From Hysterangium stoloniferum (Eukaryota; Basidiomycota; Agaricomycetes; Hysterangiales; Hysterangiaceae), in contig WHVD01000063.1 in NCBI GenBank assembly GCA_015178975.1, positions 418,964 through 482,963 on the forward strand: DNA of 64,000 nt. Direction: 5' to 3'. Within the stretch, counting starts at the first letter, position 1, and each line of letters begins with the position of its first letter. The notes beneath the pieces were generated by a model. The model was not told the origin of the DNA. It did not search any database and saw only the letters and a list, made by a program, of their open reading frames with translations. Below, piece by piece: positions 44,400 to 56,343 of the stretch. Position numbers and translations under genes: made by a program.

Positions 44400-46033
44400 A
44401 GTGTTGAGCGACGACGAGTCCGCGTAATTGGGCGGGGTTCAAATGCTGTGGCATGCTACTTTTACCATCCAATAGCCATTTTATTGTCACTGTCGCTCTA
44501 CTTTCACAGGAACATCTATATTGCTTAAGCTGTTACTGTATAATCCGAATAACAGAACTTTGTTTTAACGCAGGGTATCGCCTCTAATAACGGTAGACTG
44601 CCGGTGGTATGAAGTACTTATCGCTTGACTGAATGGTATATCCGCGACACATTCTTTCTCTCATTTTTCGGCCAAACCTTAACATGTGTTTGCGAGAGAG
44701 TATGTGCTCGACTTTGCTCGACCGGGTCAGACAAAATGCTTACCTTGATGTCTTAAGGTCATTCATAGGACTTACAAAGCTCGACCGTTGTGTTGAATTG
44801 ATCTTCGCATGATTTGTGTCGTTTTCCATTGGATTTTGAGTCAATCTGCCTATACCAGTATCGTGAAACTCCTCAATAAGGGTATTAGTGTCATCGCAGC
44901 ATACAAATATGGATTTTCTCAAAGCTTTGAGTTGTCATGTAAGAACTTGCAATCGCAACTTAAATACATATATTACTTTGCAACCGTAATAACCCCGAAT
45001 ATTAATTCCCCTTAATTCCCATGACACTCCGCTCTAGCCGCAACTTGGAAATATAGCACCTCGCGGTACTTTATATACGTATGGAGAAGTATCCCCGCTT
45101 TATGCAGAGTCATGCCGCCTCAAGCTGTTTCAATCCTATTGAACAATTGACAAGCCAGCATCTCCCTTGCGCATGGAGCTTGTACGATTTTGAATACTGT
45201 GTCCCCGTATGGCTGGTGGCGTGATATCTTCGGGTGGGAGACTCCCTCAACTTTAAAACTGAATCATAAAAGGGTGCTCGATTCGCCAACCCGTCCCCCT
45301 CCCACCCCATCAATTATCGTTTCTCGCTTGTGCTCCATATTTGATCTTCATCGACTTTCTTTGGTGGAGCTTTGAAGAAGGTGTGTCGGCATAGCCGCTC
45401 CTCCTACCCAGCTAAGGTTCTTGGCTCATGCCAGATGATCTTCGGCAATGTTTCTTATCATAAGCGCATCGACGATATCAATCTTTACTGTTGTTTCAAT
45501 CGCATTGAAACGTTGATGAGCCAGCACAGGTTCTCCTGGCAGTTTTGAATACCGAGTCCCATATGACTGGTGGCGCTAGATCTTCGGATGGGAAACTTCT
45601 TCGAGATTGAATGATATACATAAAGAGTGCTCGATTGCCCACCTTCACCCCCAACCATCGTCTGTCCTGTGTAGTCTATATTCGATCGTGGCCAGCGTTT
45701 CTTATCATGAGCGCATCGACGAGATCAATCTCGGATATTAAATGTTAGGTTCCTGCTTTTCGTACATCACAATCATGTCCTCACGTGTGCTGTATAGAAA
45801 TTGGGACACTCTTCCCTGCTATCGCTGTTGTAGTAACACTTGCAAGGCTGAGGATACGTGTTCACCACTCGGGACTGTGATGGGATGACGGCCTAGCACT
45901 CCATTCTGCTATTCACGTTGTTGTCGCCTCAGTGGAAGGCTAGGTTCATTTTATAAATCCAGGTACAAATCAGAATTTATATTTGTTCTGTTAAACCAAG
46001 TATCTTTGTATAGGTAACTTTGTTAACAAGAAC
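44400..46033. other. Intergenic region with a local tandem duplication
   Basis: No gene recognised in about 1.6 kb. The two halves 45124-45490 and 45491-45735 share TGTTTCAATC...TTGAA, AGCCAGCA, TTTTGAATAC, GACTGGTGGCG-like, ATCTTCGG.TGGGA, GTGCTCGATT and TTTCTTATCAT.AGCGCATC in the same order, so this is an old direct duplication, partly deleted in the second copy. Confidence 0.6.
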
Positions 46034-47019
46034 CATGCGCATCGCAGCATATTTCCTTTTGTCCGCTGCGTTTTCGGGTACGCTTTGGTACGCATGAAAT
46101 TAATCATTCCAAGCCTTGGGCCAGCTAATTTTATATGATGCAGGTCGGCTCGACTATGCTCTTTTCAATCATATGTATTACCCCAAACATACAGAAGCAA
46201 GTTCCTATATAGAGCTGCAATCGCTTTCGCCTGTGTTTAGGCCTTCTTCTTCGGTAACATTTATAGTTTACTTGTAGTATACCGAGACTTGGTTAACATG
46301 CCGACTAGCCCAACTATTCTGGGTTTGTATTCCAGAAGCACGTGGGTGTTCCAACTTATTCTTGTACAGAAACCGCAGCTCACGCCTTCCCTGGTAGATT
46401 GGACTGAACTTCCGGCTCCTCAATGCACGCTCAGCTTACAGGTTCTTGTCTGCCAGCTCATCAGCAAGTCTTCTTCCGATACAGTTTCAATGTGCCCGTC
46501 TATACTCTGTAGCGGATATTTTGGCAGATACATTACTTATCCTAATTCCAATAAGATTTATTTTCAGATAACAATTTGGAGAAGGGGATGAAAATTCGAC
46601 TGATCACTATATTCAGCGCAAGCATACTGACTAGTGTGGTTAGTCTCGTTCACGCAGTCTATATCGTAAAGATTAGAGGAGTCGACGAGCTCATTGCGGC
46701 TGTAGTGAAATTCGAAATCTGAAATAAAAAATGTACTCTTTCACAACTTACCATTCTTACAGATACCAGTCTCGTCGATTGTATGCAATATTTCTGTCAT
46801 TGCACTGGCTGTATATCGCCTTATGGGAAAAGGGGGGAAGTTCGATTTAACAGAGGGGGAAAATTGCAACGTCTCTAGTCTTAGACTTTCCCCTTTAAAT
46901 CTTTTCAATCAAATTCTGCGGCACTCGGCCCGGGCGTTCAAAATGTTACTTTCCCAGAGGGAATATCTTTTCATAACCCTCATGTCACTACCGAGACAGA
47001 ATCGAGGATTTGAGGAGTG
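46034..47019 (+). pseudogene. Multi-pass membrane protein (DUF6534-like), model incomplete
   Basis: Clear helices are encoded by pieces on the plus strand: ARLYSVADILADTLLILIPI with RFIF (46494-46567), then NLEKGMKIRLITIFSASILT with VVSLVHAVYIVK (to about 46710), and after a GT-AG intron (about 46712-46763) IPVSSIVCNISVIALAVYRL. This order (ADxxLxxxPLR, basic loop, VSLVHA, SLIVCN) is what I know from basidiomycete DUF6534-type membrane proteins of unknown role. The step between the first and second piece is out of frame with any GT-AG intron I could find. The upstream part (MRIAAYFLLSAAFSG at 46034) cannot be tied in with certainty, so the gene may be broken or mis-modelled. Confidence 0.5.
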
Positions 47020-47406
47020 ATGGAGAATACTGCCGCAAAAGAGGCACTCAACGATGCGGTCTCCGATATCGAGCCAGGGCTTTAGCTCCTGAAGTCACGG
47101 CAAAGCCGTTTATTAGTTTCAAAGTGGCACTTCCATCGTAAACAAGATAGCTTGGCTTATCCTATTGTGCTTATTTATAATACATATATAAATTATGGCA
47201 TCTTCAAAAGACTGCATTTGGTAGCGATGTATAATTTTGTAGATAACCCACGAGACATCCTCTTGCGACTGAGCTACCGCGTCAAAATAGAATCAAAAAG
47301 AGGTGAAAAATTAGTATTAGATTAACGTCAATCAATCCTGTATTTTTAGAGATAGATAAATACAACAATAGATATAATTACCCAATTTCAGTACGCAAAA
47401 GACGAG

Positions 47407-48647
47407 ATGTTTTCATCAATCCAGGATCCTGGATTGAGTTCCTGTGACAGTGACTTTCAATTGCGTGAGTATATTGTGACGGCTCGCGTCTCAACTACAT
47501 CATCAGTAATTATGGCTAGTAAAAACGCACCTGGACTGACATACAACGGTCTGTCTAATATCAGCAAAAATTGTCTTATCTTGCATTTATAAAGAATTCT
47601 TGCAGAAACGGCCCGCGCCATCGTCGAATTCTGTACGTCCCTGTGCGTGCTGTACAAGACCACTCTAAAGCTGGATATTGCCAGTGGAAGTCGCGATCCA
47701 TAACATCCTCTATGTGCGCCAGATATACCCCCCCGACCTATTCAGTCGTCGCAAGAAATACGATGTCCCCGTGTGGCGCTCACGGCATCCTGAACTGAAC
47801 GCGTACATTTCAGGTGCTGTCAAAGCCGTCGGGGAGGAGTTGATCTTGGCAAGTAATATGCCCCAAGAACGTTAATGACCACGCCTAAGGCTTTGTGCAT
47901 GTATTAACTTTAGGGGACTGTTGAGAAAGTCGTCATGGTTATTAAAGATCCTAAAGACGTCCCTCTGGAGCGATTTATATTCTCTTTGAGGCAGATGGTG
48001 CAACTTGAGTCGTATGATAGAGATCAACGGTGTTGTAGTTCACCGATTAACTGTAAAACTGACTCTCTAATATTTGTTCTCGCAGAATAGTGGGCGCGAT
48101 CTCGGGGAAGGCACTATCGCACTATTTCCGTTCATTTCTCATCAAGTTGAGCATGTTGGAGTCTCAGCTGGGTCCACTCACCGAAGGTCCGTGCTTCTTT
48201 CTCAAGCAGAATTGCTCAACTATATCAAAAGAACGTTTGACATTAAAATCTCTTTCACTATATTCACGCAGATAATCCATCGTTTGCCATCATTTTGGAG
48301 CTACTCGAAGACAAAGTGCCATTAGCATCGCAGCAAAAGGTAGGTCCGCCTCGCATGGCCGAACGGGATTATTTCCTGATGTAGTGTAGGGCGATTTACC
48401 GCCATGGATGCCCGCTGCAAAAGTTCACACGACTGCCGGTGCATCCGATAATGCCGAGCTCCACTTCGTGCGCGCAGTTGAAACTGGCGTAATTAACGTG
48501 AGTTCAATTGGCAGATGCTGCCTTCTGCCTTTTTTACTGTCATGACGCAATTAGGTATCATTGGCTGTACAAGAATCAGAACAGAAGTTGGAGCGCCTCA
48601 ATGACTGGTTAGGCGTAAACGTGAAGGGAAAGCAGAAAGCATTATAG
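47407..48647 (+). CDS. REV7: REV7/MAD2B-like HORMA protein
   Basis: HORMA adaptor of DNA polymerase zeta in translesion synthesis. Eight exons: 47407-47464, 47606-47632, 47685-47848, 47914-48029, 48086-48186, 48272-48339, 48390-48497, 48555-48647; 244 residues, all in frame. Seen: ARAIVEFLEVAIHNILYVRQ, IYPPDLFSRRKKYDVPVWRS, HPELNAYISGAVKAVGEEL, VMVIKDPKDVPLERFIFSL, LSHYFRSFLIKLSMLESQL and PWMPAAKVHTTAGA (safety-belt region). The third intron (47849-47913) starts with GC instead of GT (GCAAGT). Length matches yeast Rev7 (245). The second exon is only 27 nt, and the 141-nt first intron is longer than usual, so the first exon is the least certain part. Confidence 0.88.
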
Positions 48648-48818
48648 TCAAATATAAATTGTGATATAGTGATGTTATAATTATTAAGGAACGGACAAAA
48701 TTAGCACTACTATTACATTGGGCTGGGAACTTCTAGAGTCCGAGATAGACATGGTTGTGTTATATGGGGTACATTGCTTCTTTTGATACAGACAGTCCGA
48801 GGCGGCAGGAAAAATCCC

Positions 48819-50361
48819 TTAATGAAGCCAGCGGTTGATTTGTGGGACAATGACAACAATGGCGATGATAATGAGAGTTGGCAGGTAGTAAGGTATGTCA
48901 AAATCGATCTCGTCTTTGCTGTCGTCAAACTCTTCTGGAACCATGGAGGGCTTGGGGATCCTCGGGCGACTTTCGCTGGGTGATCCAGTGGCAATTTTAT
49001 AGATAGGCACAACTTCAGGTTTCTCATCTGAATTGTCCTCGTCATCTTTGCGAGGTTGCGCAGCAACAGTACTTTTCGGAGGAGTAACGCTGCATTTCGC
49101 CTTGGAAGTCGATGCACCACCCATAGACTGCTGAATTTTTCCCTGTAAGTCGCTGGAAGACTTCTGCTGCTCAACATGTTTGTCATAGAGTGACAACGAG
49201 GACGTCCTTTTAGCGCGATCCCGAGCGGCTTGCTCCTCTGCAGACGAGGACCACACATATTCAATGCTGTCAGCAGGAATCGAAATGCCTGAATCAATAT
49301 GTCCGGGCTTAGGGGCTTTAGAGAGGTCCTCTGTCGGTGGCGGAATGGAAATGGCTATGTCCTTTGCAGTGGAATTGCTATCAGTATCGTCTGGGATATC
49401 GGAAAGGTCACTCTTAACAACTTGGACTTCGGAATCATGTGTAGAGAATGACTCCAAAGATGGTGACGATGGCAGTTTGTCTCCTTTTGAATATTTGGAA
49501 CTATTAAGGGGGTTAAAGGAGTGCTGCTGGTGACGTGTGCCATGATCGATATCGGGATCCGAAATAATAACGGACGATCTCGGAGGACTGTGGGGTGCGA
49601 CAAAGGAATCGATAACTGATTCAATGCTTTCCATGGGAACACCCGCGTGTGCGTGATCAATGTCATTTTCATCGAAATCCGGATCTTCAGAGAGAAAAGA
49701 AACAGAATCAACATGAGGCAGGGGTTCATTGGGGTTTCCTCGGAACATGGCAGCCTGGGAGTCATGGCTTGGGCGTGTGGTGTCGGGGGTCTCGGGAGTA
49801 AGGTCTGCAGAGTGACTACCCGACGGTGAGTCGGAATGAAGGTGTGTTGGAAGGTCATCGACTGCAGTCGGGTGATATTCTGAAGTCCCCTCATGGTCAT
49901 CTACGGCGTGGCCAGAATCGGTACGCAAGGTTTCAGACGCAGACCTCCCAAACACGACTCCTTGGGCCTGATTTGCAAGGGCAAGTGCAAGTCCTCCAAC
50001 CACACCGTCAGTATGGCTCTAGTGAAGAACCTATATCAGATCAAACACAGTTACGCGTAGATCGAGAACTTACGTCTGATTTCCTCGCTTTCCTCAGGAT
50101 TGCATTCTTGATGCTCGAGACTCTGTGTCTTATACTGTGTCTCTTGTGATGTCCAGCTTCATCGACGCGCTCGTCTTGACCTTCGGTGCTACCGTGATCA
50201 CTGGATACGGATGGAAGGTCCGATTGCTTGCCCTAAGGAATTCCTTTAGGTTGACTGAGAGGCTAACTATAGATGGGGCTACATACCATGTCTGGTGGTG
50301 ATCCTCCACTCTTACGAGGAGAAGGAAACTTGAAGTGTGAGGAGTTTGGGGTAGATGTCAT
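48819..50361 (-). CDS. Acidic Ser-rich tail-anchored protein, function unknown
   Basis: Three exons on the minus strand: 50361-50287, 50232-50074 and 50018-48819, giving 477 residues in frame. The N-terminus (MTSTPNSSHFKFPSPRKSGG) is basic, followed by HHKRHSIRHRVSSIKNAILR. A long, low-complexity Ser/Asp/Pro-rich middle carries many possible phosphorylation sites and is probably disordered. One hydrophobic segment ends the protein (LPTLIIIAIVVIVPQINRW, last 21 residues), as in tail-anchored proteins of the ER or mitochondria. No domain is recognised. The gene ends 172 bp from the 3' end of REV7, convergent with it. Confidence 0.8.
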
Positions 50362-50841
50362 CTTGAGATGGTTCTGCTGTGAAAGTTGAAGGCTGTTTAA
50401 GTAGCGAGGAAATTATTTTTATTCGCTTAATCGGGAGAATATGCGTACCGACCTCGCCGTGCTATTCAATCAATAGACGGTGCTATACAATTGCGTGACA
50501 ATCGCAGACAAGCGCTGCAACCGCCACGGATCCACATCCATTTGTGAGAAAGGCAATTCAAAACGTGGATAAGAGCGGACAAAGATGACAAGAAAGTGAC
50601 AGATCAAGGCGGACAAGGGGTTGATAAGGCACTGCAACCTGCACCATGATTAACACCGTGCCGGCTGCCCGAGCCGAACCAACTGACAGCCCCGGGCCTT
50701 GGAGCCTTGGCATTGCCTCGGTAATTTAATATCGTCATCAAGTCGATGACGTTTCATCGATGTCACTGCTCGCAACTCCAGAGTGCCTCTTTTAAACCAT
50801 CTCAAAATTGCGTCACTTAAAAGTTACTTCACTATTGCAAT

Positions 50842-51572
50842 ATGTCAAGTGTATCCCATCCTGCTACAACAGCTACCGAGAATAATCTGTCTGCCACCGA
50901 GTTCGTCCCGAACATTTAGTAGATATCATTTACAAGACCTCTTTACAGAAGCATGAAGCAAGAAACCGAAGCAACACAGAATTCTGTCCAGGCGACCGTA
51001 TCTCCACAGGCAGAGCAAAACGCCCTGGCTCCCGCACAAGTATAGATTATTGTATTCTTCACAGTAAATTCGCTCTCACCGTCCTGGAAATGTCAGGGAA
51101 GCGCCTCTCAAAGTATTTCAGGTATACAAATCGCAGCTGACCAGTTCCAAGCACAGGCTGGTGCTAAAACAGACGCTGCTGTGGCCCAGGGGCAGCATGA
51201 TGTCGCTGAGGCCAAAGGTCAGGGTGCTAGATATGTCGCGCAGGCGAAAGAGTCGGCTAATGATACAATCAATGCGGCCTATGTACGTTTCGGCGTCGTT
51301 ATACTGTCTTCGAATTGCCTATCTTGACGAGTTATATCCAGGAATTCGTCTCAGCCGGAACAGACAGTCATACACCTTTTGACCCGAAGGCAGCGGCTCA
51401 AAAGACAGGCGTCGCTTCGTCTATTCAATCCATGGTGAACTCCGCATATGAAACTGCAAAGTCATACCTTACTTCAGCCCAGCAAGCTACGAGACCATAT
51501 GGGGAGAAAGCACAGTCGGCGTTGTCCTCAGCCCTCGGCACTGAGACAGCACAAAATGACAAGGGAAAATGA
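50842..51572 (+). CDS. Small Ala/Gln-rich LEA-like protein (model unsettled)
   Basis: Proposed exons 50842-50900, 50949-51039, 51122-51282 and 51342-51572. The product is polar, rich in Ala, Gln, Lys and Thr, with amphipathic stretches such as IAADQFQAQAGAKTDAAVAQ, ARYVAQAKESANDTINAAY and AYETAKSYLTSAQQATRPYG. These resemble LEA/apolipoprotein-like 11-residue periodicity (stress or lipid-surface proteins), but no family is proven. The exon 2/3 junction is off by one base in this model, so a different splice site or a small error must exist. It starts about 480 bp from the divergent gene at 50361. Confidence 0.55.
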
Positions 51573-53587
51573 TCCGAGGCATAAGCCGACGCTTGTTTCG
51601 GAAGTCTTACTTTCATTTATACCCTTTCAAATATTCTTTTTGTGATTTAAAATACATGCGATTATTCTGGATTAATCAAAATAATGTCTGCCAGAAATTA
51701 TTGTAGAGCTGATTCGGCTGCTTTGTACAGTGATGTGGCGAGTGAGTCAAGGATCAGTAAAATGGTTTTAAGCGGCAGACCTCCTCCCAAGGCTCCAGGC
51801 CCTTTACAACGCCAAGATACTTCCGGAAAGTCGCCTGCAAAGGAGAGACCTCCGCCGGGAGCCTTCCAGATTTTACTGATGAGGGTCCAGGCTTGTCGGG
51901 GAGACACTGACCGGCAGCCTGGATGGGAAACAAGAACAAATTTCTCCCGTTGTTACCAAGTCGCTATCACACATTTAAAGTAAGGATATGGGAAAAATGC
52001 GACCCCAACAACGCGTTTGAAATTCGAAACGTGTAGGAATTGGTAATTTGGTGGCCATATAATGTGGATTTTGAACCTTTGTATCAAGCAACACCCCATC
52101 GGTACCTAGGCCTGATGGTGACCTTCACGCTGTTGCCATGCTCTCAACAGCACTGGACGTACAAAGAGCTCAGGCCCACCAACAACACAAAGCATATCAT
52201 TATAATTATTGTGACCTACCTCATTGCCAGTGCCATCACCACCGCTACTAATAATCAGTCCGACTGACGTTAAAAGGGTTCCGATCCACAAGCTTATAAT
52301 TAGTCCCCTATTGTATTAAAACAAAGCACTACAGATTATTATAGTGGGAACAATCATCGACTACTCGTTGGCCACCATTGCGTTTTTCAAAAATCTTGAT
52401 ACCTTCCTGGACAAAAAAAGTCGCCCGACGGCGAAGTTCTAATATCGTAGATCAGACAAATAGTGGCCACATTAACCCCCATTGTGTTCTGCTTGGTGTG
52501 GGATGCTGATTATTCCGTGTGTAGTTCTTCGTATTTTCGCCTCGAGGGCGGGTGCGTCCTTCACTATGGCCATTTCCATCCCATATGCAGCCGTGGGGTC
52601 CCGTAGAACTCGAGCGTCATCCAGTTTTTTTGTGTGAGCAGGTGTGTGTTTCTTGCTTCGTCCCACATATGCCAGCCTGTGTAGGCGCACTGAACTTGGG
52701 TCCGAGGGGTCCCTGTCCGGCGTCGGCCGGTGCAGTTCCTGAAAATATTGTGGAGGTGAGGGCACCTCGCTGCAAGGTGGTTAGAGCCTATGGTATGGTA
52801 CTTTGAGGCACCAGTTGGGCTCATATGCTAGTTTTATTGCGGGGACTCTCTTTCCTTTGATCTCATTGCTCTGTTCGTGACTAGGTTTGCTACCTCTGAG
52901 CTGTCCATGCCTAGGATAGCATGGGGGGTGCGTTATTCTGGCTCTCGTCGTTCTGCAGATTTTATCCATTTTGCGGGGCGATGGTGAGGTCTCGAAGGCG
53001 ATTGGCATATTTGGCGCAGTGGTCAACAAGGACTTGCTTGACTTTTGCATCTCTGACTAAGGACATGACATGTTTAGGTTGTAACTACTAGAATGATAAA
53101 GGGAGGTGGATGCAAGGCCCTGAGAGTGCAGTAGCCAAATCTAACAGTAGCTTTAGGTGTCCAAGGCAGGGCCTGAGGTTTTCCTATGAGTGGTGTTGTC
53201 CAGGAAGGGCTATATTCGTGAGGTGACGAGAATGAATGCATCCCCCCAAGAGTCTTCTCTCTGTCTCCCATAAGTGACGTGTTTTCTCGTGCTGATAATA
53301 TCTGAGCTATTTCAATCATGTCTAAACTATATTATGAGATGTACTTTTATCGTTAGGATGTAGGGACTTTATTTATTATCATAACACCTCAATATAGGGT
53401 ATTACATTAAACATATTGTAATGAATACATAGACATCTATCATGTGCAATAGGAAATCGATCCATTTTCCTCCTACCCGAACGTCTTCCTAGTGATGGGC
53501 AGTTAGTTCATCACGGAATAAGATGCCTAAAATACTCACTATCACCTTTGCGAATGAGGCCATGAGATATGATATATTAAGTTCAGT
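51573..53587. other. Intergenic region, no recognisable gene
   Basis: About 2 kb. Overlapping frames at 51684-51983 (plus), 51698-51939 (minus) and 52472-53319 (minus) are open but lack a family, convincing codon bias or splice pattern. 52480-53320 is more GC-rich than its surroundings and could be an old, unrecognised mobile element. Confidence 0.4.
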
Positions 53588-54266
53588 TCACCAATATCGG
53601 TAATTGAGCCGATCTTGTAGTTTCTGTTCCATAATCATATACGTCACAACAATTGCATCCAACATTCGAATGTCTTCTAGAATGTCTTCAGCGATAATAT
53701 TCAGAGATTCAGGTCGAGCCTTGGAGCGTTTGAAGACAGTATTCGAAACTTGTTGAGGAAATGAGCGAGCGAGCAAGAGTTTAGAACCTCGCTCTGCCGG
53801 CGCCACCTGACGATGAAGCTGGGCTCTCGGAAATTAGCCTTTTGACTAGAAATATTTTCGTTGTAACTACCTCGAGACTGCGGCCGTTGATACGCCATAC
53901 ATAAGTCCGACCGTCAGGTGCAACGAACACTCTTGAACTGAACCATTCAGATCACGCCATCAATTTAAAAACGCCATCCTGTGCACAGTGGACTTACTTG
54001 CTATAAACGTTCTTCCGAGGCAGAATCTCATCAAGGTCTACTTTCCGCGATCCAAATAGGACGTGAGTCGTTCCGAGATCGATGTATGAGATCGACGCTA
54101 TCTCAATATCTGATTTTTGATTGGTTGAGACGCGGTGAATTGTTGATGTTACCGTGCCGCTGCCTGGCTCTCGTGCGGAAGACACAATGTACAGTGGAGG
54201 CTGGCCGAGTGCTGCAAGGATAGTAGTTGAATTGCGGTCCGGTCGGTTGATATTGAGAAAAACCAT
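53588..54266 (-). CDS. DUF6593 family protein
   Basis: Function unknown; the family is widespread and multi-copy in mushrooms. Exons 54266-53998, 53931-53871 and 53806-53588 give 182 residues in frame. Seen: LGQPPLYIVSSAREPGSGTV (start of the domain), IASISYIDLGTTHVLFGSRK, VDLDEILPR, KVFVAPDGRTYVWRINGRSL (the GPDGRxYxW family hallmark), AERGSKLLLARSFP and the C-terminal LDAIVVTYMIMEQKLQDR, which matches the hydrophobic VTFVYVEKLR-type end. The start at 54266 was chosen because the open frame further upstream has no family similarity. Confidence 0.85.
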
Positions 54267-54667
54267 AGTCAAGTGGTCAAGGAAGGTCGATAACAATACG
54301 GAGGGGTATCCTTTCGGGTTATGGACCGCCTGGCTGAATGTTTTGGCTAACTCCTTGGTTCTATATATCAAATCAATTCCGGCTTTGAAGCTCCCGAATC
54401 CGGTGACAAAATGACCACACTCTCATTATACGGGATCAAGAAACGGACTCTTAACATTCCGAAAGCCGAGTCGTGCGATCGGAAGTCCGGTATTTCGGAG
54501 ATGATATATGCTTTCTCAAAAGAAAGCTGACGGACTAGCAGCATTTAAAAAGATAGTGCTGACATCGCCCAATGAAAATGTTCCATCTTTCCTTCCGTCC
54601 CGGTTTCGCATGATTTGTCGTGGCAACACCGTTGATTACCACAATGCTTAGACATCCAGGGACATTT

Positions 54668-54688
54668 GTATTATTATTATTATTATTG
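54668..54688 (+). repeat. TTA/TAT microsatellite
   Basis: About seven units of ATT (GTATTATTATTATTATTATT). No gene nearby is affected. Confidence 0.9.
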
Positions 54689-55225
54689 GTGTGTATATGA
54701 GACAAACAGTATGACATCTCTGTCGCAGCGTGCGCTGGCTTTTCAGGACCTCCTGAAAAGAGATCGGCGGACGTCCCCAAATGTTAAGACTCACGATCGG
54801 AGTGAACACTCATCAAGTGACATTACTACTGAAGGGTACACACCTGCATATGCTGTCTCGATTTTCGATTACAGGAATGTCCAACTGTTATGACCACGCT
54901 CCAGTGATATCTGATGAAAGCTCCGACCATTGGATGTTTACTTAAATACACTGCTCAAACTTTACGACAAAGTACTGTTTCGAAATAATGGTCGTTAACC
55001 TCGAAGCACTCGAATAAAAAGTTATTTTTCAAGTTAAGCGTTGTTACTAGAGGCTTATGCGAACATGCACTATGATGTGGTTGCTACAGGCTCTGTCACC
55101 CGAGAACAATGGGACTTAGATACGTTTAAAGTAGCTTGCCGTTCACGCCTCTCATAATCCGTTTGTCTCATCTTACGAACTGCCGAGGTCAAACGGAACA
55201 TACACGAGAAAAAGCCTCGGATTCA
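54689..55225. other. Intergenic stretch
   Basis: A plus-strand frame at 54666-54893 is open but unsupported. Otherwise nothing recognised. Confidence 0.4.
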
Positions 55226-55385
55226 AATCTCAAAAGATCCTTGGTGGAGCCTCTCCTCTGTGTTTGCTACTTTGGATTCTAAACGCGGCCAATCACATGT
55301 TGGTACTTTGACTTATATAAGGATCTGATGCGTGATTGGCGGAGTTTTTATCACACTCAACCTCCACCAAGAATCCTTTGAGATT
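55226..55385. repeat. Inverted repeat with inner CCAAT boxes
   Basis: Arms of 24 bp, AATCTCAAAAGATCCTTGGT at 55226 and its inverse up to 55385, match in 22 of 24 positions. Inside lie CGGCCAATCACA and GTGATTGGCGG, i.e. CCAAT boxes in opposite directions, and a TATATAAGG (55314-55322). It may be a small hairpin element or a regulatory region; it lies about 220 bp before the gene at 55603. Confidence 0.6.
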
Positions 55386-55602
55386 CCAGGCATATTTTGC
55401 TTTTCCATTGATTTCATTCTGAGCTTCAAGATTTGATTTCAACATCTGTGACTCTTACTAAAGTGCCCATCAATGCTTGATGGTTTCTGCCGTGTGGCTG
55501 TAGGCTTGGTGATCTAACCCAGAAATGATCTCAACATCAAATGATCAACATAAAAGGCACGCGCTAATATTCTGTTACCCATCCTAAACCCCCCTTTAAA
55601 CT

Positions 55603-56343
55603 ATGCTCTACACAAAAATAACGAGTGGTCCAGTGCTAGTCGCAATATTATCGTCGCTCATCCAAGGTACATATTTTAAAAGTTCCATTTGAAGTATGGG
55701 TTTGTTCATCCTTTGCTGCAGGTATCACCGCCAGCACCACCTCTCTGTATCTTCCCGGATTTGACCCTCAGCCTATTGATGCTAGTGTTATCGGTGTGGG
55801 CAGCGACGGAAGAACTACGTGGTTAATTTCACAAGGGCCTCTTACCGATGCCGCAGACGGAGGCCTGCCATTCCCAGGTATATCCAAGTGTTCTGGCCTT
55901 TTCATTATTTTTTGACCACGATTATAAATGCAGCAACATTGGTTGAAGGGCCTACTTTCGCCTCCGTTCATCAGGTTGTGCCAGGTGAATTGGAGTTGGA
56001 CGTTGTGTGTGGCATCGATGGCTCTCAGGCCGTCTGCACGGAAGTTGGCTCGGTGTCGGGATCTATTGATACAGAGACCTTGACAGATACGGTCGTTCCT
56101 TTTGCTGTACAGGTTTCTGAGACGACTCCCGCCGCAGCTTCCCCCCCCTCGGGTACCACCACCCCTGTCTCCGGAACTCCCAGTCCATCCCCGGCTGCCA
56201 GTCTGCCCAGCGCAGTGTCAACTTCCTCTCCGGCTGCATCCACGGCGACAGGAACGGGCCAAAATGGCGCCAAGAAGCCACTCATTGATGGTGCATTATT
56301 TGGAGTTATGGGTTTAATTGGAGCAGTACAATACATCTTGTGA
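55603..56343 (+). CDS. Secreted, probably GPI-anchored surface protein
   Basis: Exons 55603-55666, 55722-55877 and 55934-56343 give 209 residues in frame. The N-terminus (MLYTKITSGPVLVAILSSLI, cleavage likely after GITAS) is a signal peptide. A compact domain follows (LYLPGFDPQPIDASVIGVGS; VCGIDGSQAVCTE with two Cys). Then comes a Ser/Pro/Thr/Ala-rich stretch of about 60 residues, probably O-glycosylated, and a hydrophobic C-terminus (LFGVMGLIGAVQYIL) preceded by Gly/Ala/Asn residues, which fits a GPI-addition signal. This type is common on basidiomycete walls; function unknown. Gene looks intact. Confidence 0.85.

Noticed and set aside
47235-47290. Possible minus-strand tRNA 5' half (GTAGCTCAGTCGCAAGAGG)
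   Set aside because: A D-arm-like part exists, but there is no B box and no acceptor pairing. At best a fragment.
51684-51983. 99-codon plus-strand frame and an overlapping minus-strand frame
   Set aside because: Both are open in the same place, and neither has a family or support from neighbours.
52472-53319. Several overlapping minus-strand frames in a GC-richer stretch
   Set aside because: No motif, no consistent frame and no splice pattern; not called as a gene.
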